Below are positions 1 to 12,617 of a DNA stretch of 64,000 bases, piece by piece. The notes beneath the pieces were generated by a model. That model saw only the letters and a program-made list of their open reading frames with translations. It ran no database searches and was not told the origin of the DNA. The position numbers and the translations under genes are program-made. Within the stretch, counting starts at the first letter, position 1. Each line of letters starts with the position of its first letter. Source of the stretch: Litoditis marina (Eukaryota > Nematoda > Chromadorea > Rhabditida > Rhabditidae); NCBI GenBank assembly GCA_964036275.1, contig OZ038438.1, forward strand, positions 4,470,978 to 4,534,977, written 5' to 3'.

Positions 1-1661
1 TTTCCATCGTGTCCTTCTCAACAGACTCTAATGCGTTGGGTAATGAATCAGCACTGACAGCGGAATCCAGAGTAGAATCATTGGTTTCCAGATTCTCTTC
101 ATCGTTGGCGTCAACTTCGATCGAAGTATCGCAACTTTTGACAATATCATTCGGATCGGCAACTCGCTGCAACAATATATTTCGTTATATAACTAGCATA
201 TTCGCCATCCAGGTATTAAGAAATTGGTTATTTGGGAATACAACGGGCATGAACTTATTGTTAAAAGGAAGCCCCAAAGGAATCAGAAAAAAGGAGGAAA
301 ACTTGACTGCGTTGTTGAATAGAACATGAACACCGGCAGAAGGCTATAGACACTAAAGGGCACCCGAAAGTTAAGTCTACGATTTGACCTTCATAAATTT
401 ATTTATAATTCTTACGCACACTACACAACAATGAAACAGAATTGATTGTTTGTCCGTTTACCATTGCTTGAATATGCCTCACTCACATGTTCTTCTATTG
501 GCACGCTTTCACTCATTTCCTGGACAGGTTCAACAGCGCTCGTAGGTAGAGAAACCTCACTCGACACCTGAGAGAACGGAACAACAATGAAGAACTGTCA
601 TTAAAACTGAGATTAAAACTGCTGTAGCGTACACTATACTATTGGGATAAACTAACCGAATGGCAAGTTCATCAATTTACCCCATAGAGAAAGCAACTCC
701 ACTAGAAATAATTAACCAATCAGAAACCTTTTTAAGGTGAACTAAACGATAAAGATTTGATGGGGAACTAATCACTCGGAATTCAGAATGCCAGCTGAAC
801 TTTTAAGTAAATTTTGAATCTACCAGGTTTGGGGTTGTGTTCTTCGAATTACGAATCCAACTACTGAAAGTAAACAGACGGACTACTTAGGCAGTTAGGC
901 AACTAACCCTGAAAACTTAAACATAAAGAGTAAGAGAGAGAGAGAGAGAGATGGAGAACGAAAGAGAGAAAGAGCATGCACAATTTTCACCGAAATGGGC
1001 TCTTTGAATATAGCCTACCACGTTAACTGCAAGAAGAATTTCCGAGAAACTCTCTGGTCTCTCTTTATGGGGGAGAGAAGTACTGTCCTTGGGGATGAAG
1101 TCGTCGGAGACCCCTAGTTCAACCGAGGACTGAAAGCAGGATATGAGAGAAAATCATTTTCTGCACTGAGAACCATTCACACTGCGAAACAATAGACGAT
1201 ACGCTACTTGCAAGTTTGCCAGAACCGAAACATGAAAGCTATGCATACCTCAGACACGTTGTCATGAACATCAGGTTCTTGTTGCTCCATTTTCTCAACG
1301 CCTTTTTCGAACGAATCGGCCACTAAAGATAAATAATGACATACATCAAAACCATGAAACACAAAATAACGGTTTCCACTCTACTGGAATAATGATAAAG
1401 CGCCACTGCAGTAGTAAAATAAGTTTGAAAGAGACCAGAATCGAAATCAAACGTCTCAAATGTCTAAATACTGAGAGTCTGGTAAGAGAAAACGGTAAAA
1501 TACTGACCAGGATCAATGTGCTCCCCCGAAGGAAGTGCTTCCGAGATTGTTTCCACAGAAGGGATATCTCGTTCGGCTTGAAGGGCGGCTCTTGATCGTG
1601 TTGTGAAGGAAGTCCGTACCCGAGCCACTGATTTGGCTTTGCCTCGGGCTTTCCTGGCCAT
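1..1661 (-). CDS. Unrecognised acidic Ser/Glu-rich protein with basic N-terminus (3' end outside window)
   Basis: Four exons join in phase on the minus strand: 1661-1508, 1322-1249, 567-487 and 166 to beyond base 1. The ATG at 1661 begins a basic tail (MARKARGKAKSVARVR). The rest is rich in Glu, Asp, Ser, Val and Pro, with no recognisable domain, membrane segment or signal peptide; it looks disordered. A splice acceptor (CTACCTTAG) ends 5 bases before the ATG, so the start may follow a trans-spliced leader or a 5' UTR intron. It is the last visible member of a four-gene minus-strand series, 555 bases after the GTF3C6-like stop. The basic head with an acidic body would suit a nuclear or chromatin protein, but this is a guess. 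The exon chain is well supported by phase; the function is unknown. Confidence 0.6.
926..975. repeat. GA-rich low-complexity tract
   Basis: A run of GA dinucleotides followed by imperfect GAAAGA units lies in the intron between the second and third visible exons of the 1-1661 gene. It has no coding signal. Confidence 0.7.
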
Positions 1662-2216
1662 TTTACCTAAGGTAGACAATTTAAACTATCGTGCAATCAT
1701 GCGAGAAGATTAGAGAAAACTTCAGAAAACCTGTACAATTACAACTTCGCGTCATTTTGAAACAGTAGAAACCGCTTCTCGAGGATGAAATGAACAAATA
1801 ATCAAAACAAAACCATTGAAATAAATATAGGATGGTTCATAACAAATGAAAATGAGGTGGCTCGACGACATTAAAATATTCATTATTTGAAATGAGATCA
1901 AAATACCGCCCAAAAAACAAAAACAACATACAAAAAACGTAATTATGAACATCGTTTGAATTAATTAACGCAAATCTAATGTGGACACCCGTTGTCAAAT
2001 CAAAATTTAAACTAAACATCGAAATAAAGAAAACGCACTAGAAACGGAATTTCTGAATTTTTTTTAGTTAGATCTTATTAAGTGAAATTGTAAGAACCAG
2101 AATAGTAAGTATTGTACTTGAACAGTTTTACGAAACAACGGGTGCGAGATCTTTAACTAGTCTCACTTTCAAAAACTGGCTCGTAGAATTGCTAGGACAA
2201 CACAAGACAGAGAATT
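1662..2216. other. Intergenic gap between collinear minus-strand genes
   Basis: The gap is AT-rich with no exon on either strand. It holds the splice acceptor just upstream of the downstream gene's ATG (minus-strand AG at 1667-1669). I see no clear AATAAA for the upstream GTF3C6-like gene. Open frames on the minus strand here (about 1752-2019) are Phe/Ile-rich and look random. Confidence 0.5.
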
Positions 2217-3624
2217 TTACTTCGCTGGAGCATCACATTGATCAGATGACGGAGTGTAGTCAGTGGTACTGTCCGTTTCACCATTGCTAGCAGTGAGCAG
2301 AGCCTTCTCCGTCTTCAGCATTTTGTCCGTAGCAGAGAGTAGCTAAACAAAACAGTTTGGCAGTGAAATGTCAGAATAATAACACATTATGATGGTGAAG
2401 AAATGATATAACGTTGACTAATTAGCATTCGAATGCGTACCCTGAACAGACATGTGAGCTCACGTATACATTTCAACGTTCACATATCAGCTGATCGCTG
2501 ATGTGTATCAATTATATATAACTCATGCATGCGGAATTTAGAGAGAGGGCGGTTTCTCAGAGAGAAAAGGTAGATTGCCACAAACCTTCAACTGTCCATT
2601 TTCAGCTTCCAAAATAATGTCCGTTCCAACCGTACGCATCCACTTCCCCGTGTAAAGCGAGTTAGCCACCTGTAATTGCAGAAATTTATTGATATATACT
2701 GTAGGCCCCATCTATTGGACAATATGCCGAAGAATGTAGGATTGGACACACAATGCACAATTATTAGCGGCACGTGGAAGCCACTTTTACAGTAGGTGAC
2801 CTGGTTGTTCTGAGATAATGAGAGGATACGAATATACTTTATTCAAGCTGGCAGGTAAATCTCTGAACGGAAGTTCTACGACAAGAGTTGTTACCGACAT
2901 CCGCCATGAAAAACGGTTAGATGGGCCAGAACACTGGCAATTGCTTATGAAACTATATGAAAAAAAGTAGATACCGAACACGACAACGATTAAGAGCACC
3001 CATTAGTTTACCATTCGTTCTATATTGTTCAAGGAAACCGACTCGATATTTGCATACCTGAACTATAGGTTGTGTAGTTTCTGGCCTGCGAAGACTGACA
3101 TGACCCTGAGAGACAGCTTCCCGAACAACATGTGCATCTAATACGCCATTCACCTAAAACGAACTGTTTCAATAAATGGGAGTAGAGAAAACACACAGCA
3201 CTATCATTATCAGCACCTAGTTCAGACATCGAGTCCCGTAACAAGAAGCATACGTGCAAGATTGAAGTTCATTTATTTCAATAGCTAATCGAATATTTCC
3301 TGGCAGGTAAGCTATTTGAGCAAAATTTCAATAACTAAATTCTGATTGAGCGTAAGATATTTTTCATTTGTTTCGGTAATCACGTGTAGGTTTGCCAGTC
3401 TCACACAGAAGCAAATTATATATCAGAACGATAAACTGAGTGGTTCGTGAAACGTAATTCGAATTTCGCTCAAATAGCTTACGCGGCTATTTGAGCTCAC
3501 AACATACGGCCACTGTATATGGAATATATGGACAACATTCAAGACAGGATATGTGAGTGACCGCCCAACTAACCTCCACTACCATGGTAGACTCTTCCCA
3601 CTCGTCATCGGATAGCGAACCCAT
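2217..3624 (-). CDS. GTF3C6: TFIIIC subunit GTF3C6-like (TFIIIC35 / Tfc7 family)
   Basis: Four exons (3624-3574, 3153-3058, 2669-2586, 2342-2217) join in phase to 357 bases, a complete 118-residue protein. It opens with an acidic segment ending in a short MVVEV strand, followed by a second strand pair (PIVQV) and the segment SLYTGKWMRTVGTDIIL. This resembles the MVVEL, ILQV and Y-T-G-E-Y-E-D-T-L-G-T pattern of GTF3C6/Tfc7, a beta-barrel subunit of the RNA polymerase III factor TFIIIC. The C-terminus is Ser/Thr/Asp-rich. The protein is short for the family (human about 213 residues). A TTTTTTAG acceptor ends 3 bases before the ATG. It lies 511 bases downstream of COG5 on the same strand. The exon chain is firm; the family call rests on a short pattern recalled from memory. 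Confidence 0.62.
3306..3502. repeat. Inverted-repeat element in GTF3C6-like intron 1
   Basis: GTAAGCTATTTGAGC at about 3307-3321 is matched by its reverse complement at about 3469-3483. A third partial arm (GGCTATTTGAGCTCAC) follows to 3502. The spacer is about 150 bases and non-coding. The structure resembles a small non-autonomous DNA transposon or foldback element. I found no second copy in the window. Confidence 0.5.
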
Positions 3625-4135
3625 TGACTAAAAAACTAAACATTGGAGCAACAGTACAGTAAGCAAACTAGCAAATAGAAGACAAACAAGTCAGATATAC
3701 ACATGGTAAGCCTGTTCAATCAATGAAGATGGATGACACCAACCATAAATAAACTTTATTTTTCAAAAGAAAAAAACAAGAAATGTATATCACAGTGAGA
3801 ACAAATGACCCGAGACCCTTAGTACATTCTCAGGTGAAAAATACCAGAATTGAAACACATCTAATTTCATCCGCCCAACCAGATGTTAAATCCAGTGCAG
3901 CGTCGGCGACATATGCCTAATATGCCCAATTTCCAGCAATTAGCGTATTGCCAGATTAACCTGAACCAGTTTTGTCCGGTACCTTTCACCTCTGTATCAA
4001 TCACAGTGTTATTATCTTTGCTATAAATTAAATGACGTAACCCCCAGTCGTTGACAAAAATTAATTATGAATTTAGTTCTATATCAACAACGAATACCGA
4101 TCTTATCAGAAGATTAATGATATAGAATTTGGCTC
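3625..4135. other. Intergenic gap with COG5 polyadenylation signal
   Basis: No exon is visible. On the minus strand an AATAAA hexamer (plus-strand TTTATT, 3755-3760) lies about 380 bases after the COG5 stop and can serve its 3' end. The minus-strand acceptor AG at 3628-3630, preceded by a T-run, marks the 5' end of the next gene's first exon. Confidence 0.5.
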
Positions 4136-7100
4136 TCAGGACTGTATTCCAGTTTCGAGTAGACGTCGAATTGTCGGATAATGGGGCACATACTCCTTTT
4201 CTTTGCGAGAAACCACGGCAGACGTATAAGATGCAACCAATGTATTGAGGAAACCCAATCGCTCCTGTTCGTTGTGTTCTATGCACCAAGTAACGTATTC
4301 ATCTACCTGGAAGAAATAGACAGTGCCGACATTAGTATTTAGTGTGCATATGTTCGAAAATTAGCTGCAGAACTTTCATTGCGGTTGGACCACACGACAG
4401 CCTCTAACAGCTACCCTTGAACCTTCGTTTTTTCCAAAACGTTATGGAGTGTAAGACCCTCTTGAGCGTAGAACATTATATTATCGTAATGCCAACGAAC
4501 ACTAGTTCATATATATGATTCATCTAGAAACAAACCAGCTTGTCTAAGAGTACGTCAGGCAACATTCAACAAAATGAGCTAAGATTTGAGCCTAGACGAC
4601 CGAAAAGGGTTGATTAAAGATACAACTGTTTGTACTAAAATTAGAAAACCAAATGCAGGAAGTGAAAAACAACACTAACCGTCCATTCGACGCTTGAATG
4701 CGGGCTTACGAGTGCTTCTTCTGGGGAATCGGCTATCAAGACATGGATAACGGCCCAGGTAGGCAAGTTATCGGGAAGGGACGAGGGATCCGAGGAGAAC
4801 AGAGCACACAGCTGGGAGGGTTCGGGGTACTGACTACCAACTCCAATTTCATCCGTCAGTGCAACAACTCTGGAAAAGACAGCGTTTTCATGCCAATGAA
4901 AAAGTCCGGTTCCTGGTTGATCCTTCAATCCCTTTGTTACCCTGTTTACAGCGTGTTTTGGAGATGATTTATAGTTATCAAATGGTTAAAAAAGGGTTAA
5001 CCAAGTAACCCGGTGTATGGTTACCTCGTTACCTGTCAGTGTCAATGAAATACGAGATTAAATAAAGAATTCGCCCCAAATACTACATAGGAGCACTTCA
5101 TCCGTTTTCAATATTTCGTTTCTTCACAAGCAAGTCTGAGAAACACCCCCATACCTCTGAAAATCGGCCAACAGTTGATGTCGTAGAGGGTCGGTGAGAG
5201 GACGAATCAGCGTGGCATGGAGAAGAAATTGGTCGATGATGAAGTCGGCTAGCGAAGAAAGCGCGACCGACTGCTGGAGTGCCCCTCCCATGTGGGAGAA
5301 ATGCAAGAGTACACGACTCATGAAGGCACATAACTCCTTAAACAGTGGTAATTGGGGAGAAAAATAATTTTATCCAGTTTTGTTTTGATATTAAGCAAAT
5401 GGAAGCATGTCATGTTTCTTGAAAGAAACATGGAACTACTGTGAAATGGTTGAGATACCTATCTAATATGACAAGAAGTAGAGTAAAACCTAGCCTATCA
5501 AAAAGTATACCTGCATGTAGAGTGAAGCTTCTTTGCCAGTGAACGTTTCTTGGTGCATAGTGGCCAGGATGGTGGAGATGCTGCTTCGAACCGCCTTCAG
5601 AATTTCAGTTAGAACCTCATTCTGGTAGGTGACAAGTGGGTCAGCTTGGGCTGGCCATCGAACAGCCAGCGAATGAGCGGACATCAAGAACCGATAGTTG
5701 CCCAACTGCACAGCATTCAAACGATCGCCTGAATCAGCGGCCGTCAAAAGTTGTCCCCAAATTATCTGGAGTGTGAAGTACGACGTGAACGAGTATTACG
5801 ATCTTTCTACAGTATGCGCAGTTCATAGTAATTTAGAAACAGAAACAATAGCTCCAACCTAGATGATGAAGAATACCCTCGCTGATTTTGAAAACTGAGA
5901 CAGAAAATTCTTCCTACCGAAGAGAAGGGTTTCAGGGTCGAGTTTTGTCTCCGACTCGAAGCGTTTGGCCACCATGTCGATGCACTTCCTGATGTTTCTT
6001 TGCATTTCTTCTCGCAGGTTGACATCCCATTCCACCTTTCCCAGCTCTTCTTCGATGGCTGCGTTCAACTGAAAGTCATCAATTCATGAACACGAATCTA
6101 GTTGGAAAATATGAATTTGTATCTGTGAATCTGTAGCTGCCTAAGAAAACCAACCTTTTTCACAAGAAAACATTCAATTGTAGTATACAGGGAAGCTTTT
6201 GTGAAAAGAGACTATCTCCTAATGCAACTCAATAAGACTAACCACGTCCACAAATGCATTGGCATGGCCTGCCGCGAAATCATGTTTTTGAATGATTTCG
6301 TGCAACTTCTTGAGAGAACTGGATAGTAGGAACGCTTTCAATGGTTGAAGGGCATCATTGAGGGCTCCAAGAGAACATTCGGGCCTGGATTGGAGAACAC
6401 GGCCCATCTGCTGAACCAGCCTTAAAGAATGCTGATACATGAAAGCTATACTGCAATCGTGCTCAATCCTCCAAAAACGACAACCATATTGCAGTAAGTT
6501 CATTCGAGAATTTCACTCATATGTGACAACGACTATATTCAATGTTTTGCGACTTTACAAAATCTGAACTGACCGGAGAGTATAGGGAGCGTCGAGGGGA
6601 ACACGTGCACGAATGATTCTTGCCAACTTCTCCGCAAACTTTGTCATATGAGCAGTACCTAGAAAGAAGTGAAATTATCTATTAATGACCAGGAGAAAAC
6701 GTGAAATATACACCATACTCGACTTCCTCGCCTAATATTCTATTTCTCAATGCAGCGAATCCCCTTCAAATTAACAATGTCAAGTAGACAGCTTGAACAA
6801 TAACACCATTTTTACAGCTCTTCTTTTCCCCGAGGAAGAATGATTTAGCGCCAGCCTGACAGGCGGTCGTTTGAACAGCGCCAGCCGATCTACTCCAATA
6901 GTGAACCATCAAACGTGCACGCTACATTACAATGAGAAACATATCAAAACTACATACCTAGTAAGACGCATTGCTCGAGTAGTGAGTGAATGAGATTGAC
7001 GCAGACAGGGAGCAGACGGGAAAAATCAGATGCACTTCCCAATTCGGACAGCTTAGCATCTACCTCGGACGCCGAAGCTGCCAGCTGTACATCCAATTCG

Positions 7101-8938
7101 GCTGAAATCAGTAAAATTACCAATCGCCCACCAGCCATACTCACGGTGAGACCGCTTCCCCGTAACTTGGCATTTTCCCGCAGTTGAAACGGCGGACCCC
7201 GCCATTTGCAATGCAGCCGGTCAGACAGTGCAGCGGGCCCGCGCGGAAAAAAATATACTGTAGTTTTTTGGCACGATACTCGGTCGTAATTTCCATTCAA
7301 TTTATCAGAAAGTGCGCTCCATTATTAAGACTAAATTCTAACGTGTTCAACCCTGAAAACGGGTTGCTTTTCCTAAAATACCTTACTGGTGTATGCCACC
7401 AGCAAGCAGAGGAAGAAATTTATAAAGAAAACAACTCACCGCCTAACACTCCTAAATTAGATAAGGCCCTTGTGGCAGAAACAACCAGAGATGCGTTTAA
7501 ACTGATCAGGGCTCTCCTCAAATCGTCGGCAGCAGCTCGTCGAACCTAAAACGCAGAAATTACTCAAATTGAAGACCGAAATGAGCGTCACCACACGTTC
7601 ACAACTACCAGATTCAATTAAAAATAATACATCAGATAAATGTATGAACCAAAAAAAAGTAATTTGAATTTGATTTCGGCACTGCACAAACCTCATTTTC
7701 GACTACTTTGAATTTTGTCGTAACGGTATCCTTCAACCAGGCAATCTGCAGGAGTTCTGGACAGTCCTCTACTATTCCACGAATTTCACAAACTATCTCA
7801 GATCGTTTCACCAGTTCACTCCGTTTCTCCAACGATTCCATCAAATCTTCACATCTGAACAGGCGATTTCAGACGTAAGGGCCCATTTTGCAACGTGTGT
7901 TTCCGAACGCATCTCATGCGTCTAATTAGAAGAGAATAAAATCCAGAATTCAACCGTGTTTTCTGCGATCATCTACTACAACACCTAACGCAGGTTGAAT
8001 GTGTTGCCAAATACATGAATCATTTAAAGACAAGTTGGAGTTATCATCAAACTAACGTACCTCATGGCATCTGACATGATGTTTCGAACTTTCGTAAGCT
8101 GCTCCATGTTTTTGACCTCCTTCTGACATTCACTCAAAAGGCCGTCCAAATTTTTGGCAAACCTGAACATTATTAAATATTACCTGAATTATCAAAATTA
8201 ATAAAAGACCAAAGAGAGCTGCACGTGATAGATCGGTAATACATCCGTTGGATTGGCACAGATGCACTCACTTGTGTTCGAGAACAACGTCCATACGTAT
8301 TACGTCCATCTATCACAGAGTTCATACTATTTGCCAAATCTGGCATCAGCCTGCTGGAAAGCCAAACCGAAAATATCTATCTATCGCGTAGCACACCAAC
8401 ACAAATGCACAAATCCTGCGCTCTACCTAATCCACGCAGTCAAGGAACAAACGCCATCTTTCAAATCTGCAAAGTACAGTGTACAGAGAAACAATTTCGG
8501 GAACTAACTTATCACATTCTTCAAAAACGTCGTTCATTTCGGCATGCACACCGCTCTGTGTTCTATCAAGTGCTTCGAGGGCTGTGGTTTGTTCCAGTAA
8601 ACGTGACAAATTTTCCTCTACCTGAAATTGGAATCCAAAAATGAAAATATACGCACAGTCAGCTATAATAACAAAAAAGGCAGGAAAGCAAACTGACCCC
8701 TTTTCTGAGTTGACGATTAAGAGTATCATCAATATGGCTGACTTTTTTCAGAATAGTCTCCACGGCAAGTCCTTCACTTTTCACGACCCTGCAACAATAC
8801 AAAATTGTTGATTCACATGTATATATGAATTGAGCGCTAGGAAAAGAGAGAGGCAGAAAAATACCTTTGCAAATAGTCATGCTGCTTGACCTTTCCCCAT
8901 ATGTAGTCTTCCAGCTCAAGCTCTACATTTTGTGGCAT
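4136..8938 (-). CDS. COG5: Conserved oligomeric Golgi complex subunit 5
   Basis: COG5 is a subunit of the COG tether, which retrieves Golgi enzymes by intra-Golgi vesicle transport on the cytosolic face. Fourteen exons join in phase to 2094 bases (697 residues): 8938-8865, 8788-8698, 8621-8509, 8162-8061, 7854-7692, 7545-7440, 7101-6958, 6658-6574, 6468-6243, 6068-5877, 5765-5511, 5336-5155, 4869-4680, 4306-4136. The N-terminal coiled-coil part has LLEQTTALEALDRTQ, like the family's DLLAQATGIESLE. Later come ALNDALQPLKAFLLSSSLKK, ILATMHQETFTG, LLHATLIRPL followed by LLADFQR, and a C-terminal EKEYVPHYPTIRRLL, all in COG5 order. It is shorter than human COG5 (about 840 residues). The exon 9 acceptor (TTTTTGGAG) is unusual and the exon 10 donor was chosen by phase. 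Family assignment is strong; single splice sites could shift. Confidence 0.9.
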
Positions 8939-9171
8939 TCTGAATTAGAAAAAAAAACACGATTAAAGCGACCCAATGATTGAAAACAAGAATTCTCAAG
9001 ATAAACAACTTGGTATAGACCAAAGAAGCATTGCAAGGTTGTGATTCGACAATTCATGGACAATAACAACAAACATAACAGACTTCAAACAATAATTGGA
9101 ATACTATAGATACCTAAACCTAAACTAAATATAGAAATAATCGACACAAGAGAACAAACAACCCATAGTGT
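8939..9171 (-). promoter_or_regulatory. Short intercistronic gap with acceptor-type trans-splice site for COG5
   Basis: Only 233 bases separate the EF-Tu stop from the COG5 ATG on the same strand. Read on the minus strand, a T-run followed by CTAATTCAG ends at 8940, one base before the AATG that starts COG5. No matching donor of a 5' UTR exon is obvious in so small a gap. Such spacing and an acceptor at the ATG are typical of downstream genes in trans-spliced operons. A 5' UTR intron starting farther upstream is the alternative. Confidence 0.45.
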
Positions 9172-12100
9172 TTAAAAATCGCTCTCGGAGGCCTTCTTCA
9201 GATTGTATTTCTCGACTTTCACGACTGGTAAGATTTCTGAGATGAGGCCTCGTGCGATTGTCTGTTTAGACTTACCCTCTCTGAAATATGTAGATTCATT
9301 GCAAAATCAACATCAAAACGGATTTTTAGCTGACAGTAGAACCTTCAAATCCAGTTTGAAACGAATCCCACAATATCAACTCAATTGGTATGGGAACCCA
9401 CGCTCAATTCTACAACGAATAGTACAAATACCCCCATCAGAAATAATGAGTTACATTTGAAGAAAGTCCTATATGATTGAGAACACTCCGTAAGTAGTGA
9501 TTTTATGCCCTTATTATCGAATTGAAGTAAAGAGTATTAAATGTACATACTGACCTGAGTGTGAAAGGCATTCCCTTTCTAAGTGGCATTTCCTTCATGA
9601 ATACTACAGACGCTTGAGCATGTTCTCCCGGCATTAACATTTCTTGTGAAAGATCGAATCTTCCAACCTAATACAAACAATGGTACGTGAATAAATGCCA
9701 TTTTGTAACCGAAACTCAAAACAATTCAATTGGAAATCTTGATAAACAGGATAACTCAACATTGCTAACATAGTGTTTCATTAACCTGTAAAATGTATAG
9801 ACGCACCTGATCCCATGTACTACAGAACAGTTTGTCGGTGAACCCTGTGCGAATTCCTATCTTCCTGCCGTTTTCATCTTCGCTCAACAGATAGATTTCG
9901 GCTTTAACGTGGTTACTAACGGTAACTGCCCCAATATGGCCCATCCACATGCCTAAAACGAAATGACTGAATAAAAAACACAAACTTCGCTTACATAGGC
10001 ATCTCCGATCGAAATCAAGTATATAATGAATAAGTAATTATCAGCAAATAACAACAATACAAACACACTTCTAACAAGGGGATTGATCAATATTAAACAT
10101 ATTATTAAACAAGGTAACCTACCTCTCTTCACATGATCAGCTTTCACACCACGACAAAGTACGCCGCAGTGATCACCAGCGCGGACCTGAAAAGATCAAT
10201 GAAAAAGGACACACCAGAAAACAAATACATGTTCCCCCTATAAACTTTATCAGGTTCATTTTGAACCGGGACAGAAATCTGAGAATTTCAGATTCGCGGA
10301 ATTCTGCAATGAAGTGATTGATAAATCATGAGGTGAAACCGAGTACTTCTATGTAAAACCCAAATAAGAATCTGACCTCTTTCACGCTTTTCCCGAATAC
10401 ATGAATATCAGAAGCAGTGGTAGACACACTACGTCCATCTCCCTTTATTTCCATCTTGTCACCTTTCCGCAACACTCCCCTCTCAATAGTACCGACCACT
10501 ACCGTGCCTGAAAAGGATTTATTCTTGTATCAAATCGTCTGAAAACGTATACATATTGATAATTAACACATTAGTGGCTAGTGCCAGAGAAACCAGAACC
10601 GAATGACGCATCATTTCGAAAAGGCGCTATTGCATAAAACTGTGGGTTGTTTTCGCACCAATAAACACCGTTGATTGCTGAATAGAATAGATCGACAGTA
10701 ACTAACCTCTTCCGGTTATAGCCGTTCTAGAAGCCACCGGCATGACCATTGCTTCAGCCTAAATACAGAAGGAATGAATGCATATACGAATGTAATTCCT
10801 AATCAGGTTAGAAGCTCTCGTGCTGTTAGAAAACATTTCCGAACTTGAGGAAACCAATCAGTTGAACATTTATACTGTTACCCCCATGTTTACGAACGAA
10901 CGAACGCAACGAACTTGCTACTATGCAATGCGTGAACTTGTGGAGGGGACGAACGATTTTTTTGAATTGTGATATTTTATCGTGCACTTCTTGAGGAAGA
11001 GCGACAACTCAGCAGTCGCTTGTCCCAGGTACAAGAACGGAACGTCTCATTTCTACCGCAATTCTCGGAACCGTCCCGTGACGGTACCAAGAATTGCGGT
11101 AGTAATGGAGCATATTTGCATATACTCCTGCGACAAGCCGTTGCCTGAGTAAAGTATGACATCATTAACAACCAACCTCATTTCTGTCCGGCTCTGGTAT
11201 TTGATCGAGGGCTTCTACCAGTTCTTCTACACTGGTGGAGTCTGTTCCTTCCAGGGCGGTCAAGGCAGACCCCCGAATGACGCGAGCATTGTCTCCTAAA
11301 CACTATTAACATAAAACGAATGAGTGGGAATTCACCTGTTTGTATTTGTAAAGACCAATTTTTTTATTTCTTAAATTTTTTCATAGCTTTTCGGAAAACG
11401 TGCAAAAACAAAAACTAGGTTGGTTCACTAATTGTAAAGGATACACGCACCATCAAATCCGTGAATAGAAAGAAGTTCTCGGGCTTCAATTTCCACCAAA
11501 TCTAAGACATCCTCTTCCACCAAATCAGCTTTGTTGATGAACACAATAATATTCTTCAATCCAATTTGACGCGCAAGGATCAGGTGCTCCTGTACTTAAA
11601 ATAATTGCATAGCAAAATGTAGTCATAAAATAACAAAACTAGGAATGGAGAGGAAACGTACCTTAGTTTGAGCCATAACACCATCTGTAGCGGCTATGAC
11701 AAGTATGGCAGCGTCCATCTGGGCAGTTCCACAAATCATATTCTGAAGTGACCATCTGATATAAATTCAAATGCGTGAGAATTCATAGTGTTCTACCAAA
11801 ATATCACGAATTTCACAATTAAACCGAATACGCCGAACGAAAGTGGATTCTCAAAAATTTTACCGACTTTGCGGCTTATGTTTTACTGATTAATTCGAAT
11901 GGGTACACCACCATGGTAAAAAGTACCTTTATAAAGTCAGAGTGACCTGGGCAGTCAGTATGCGAATATCTTCGAACTCCCGTTTCATAACCAATATGAG
12001 CTATATTGATTGTGATTCCCCGCTTCTTCTCTTCCTTTCCTTTATCAATTTCATCAAACTTGATAGGCTTTGCAGACCCTGAAAAATGAAATTAACCTTT

Positions 12101-12617
12101 CGGAAAGGGTTTCCCACCCATTGAAAACTCCAAATAACAATTGAATCTAATCTAAGTACATACTCAAACACTAACTCGAAACATCAGTCATGATTGCGTA
12201 ACGGATTATACATTTTTCACCAACTTTTTGTTGCATTTCCAAACAAGAGCTTAACCCTAAATCGTTGTCAAAGTCATAACCAGAAAAAATTACCGGCCGG
12301 ATATTGAGCCAACATCAAGTTACAAAGTAATATAAGTGAAATAAATGTAACACACCTTTTTTGGATAGAACATGTGTGATGGCAGCAGTTAAGGTGGTCT
12401 TTCCGTGATCAATATGCCCGATTGTGCCTACATTGAGATTGATCTTCTTTGGCTTGTCAGCTGGGGCAGCAGCTAGATGACGCACGAAATTCAACCCATC
12501 CAATCGTTTTACCGCAACGGGTCGCAAAATACGATATGGTAATAATGAATATGTTCGGACAGCTACAGGGTATAAAAAACGAGCACAGTTGAGCAAACCA
12601 AATGAGCTTCGGCTCAT
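9172..12617 (-). CDS. TUFM: Mitochondrial translation elongation factor Tu
   Basis: EF-Tu delivers aminoacyl-tRNA to the mitochondrial ribosome with GTP. Eleven exons join in phase to 1368 bases (455 residues): 12617-12356, 12078-11927, 11742-11662, 11589-11451, 11295-11177, 10758-10707, 10507-10377, 10186-10123, 9952-9807, 9667-9555, 9280-9172. An Arg-rich presequence of about 50 residues precedes [13 protein letters not shown] (G1). Then come RGITI (G2), DCPGH (G3), NKAD (G4) and RGSAL (G5), a domain II with [13 protein letters not shown] and [12 protein letters not shown], and a domain III ending [19 protein letters not shown]. After the usual end there is a 17-residue Lys-containing tail, not the roughly 57-residue extension of nematode EF-Tu1. 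It could therefore be an EF-Tu2-type paralogue. A TTTTGTTTCAG acceptor ends 11 bases before the ATG. Confidence 0.94.
11008..11149. repeat. Nested hairpin element in EF-Tu intron
   Basis: Inside the intron between EF-Tu exons 5 and 6, CTACCGCAATTCT (11053-11065) pairs with AGAATTGCGGTAG (11090-11102). An outer imperfect arm pair (near 11008-11025 and 11132-11149) extends the fold. It looks like a small hairpin MITE. No second copy was noticed. Confidence 0.5.

Noticed and set aside
4698..4967. 89-codon plus-strand frame opposite COG5.
   Set aside because: It is the antisense shadow of COG5 exon 13 and has no independent support.
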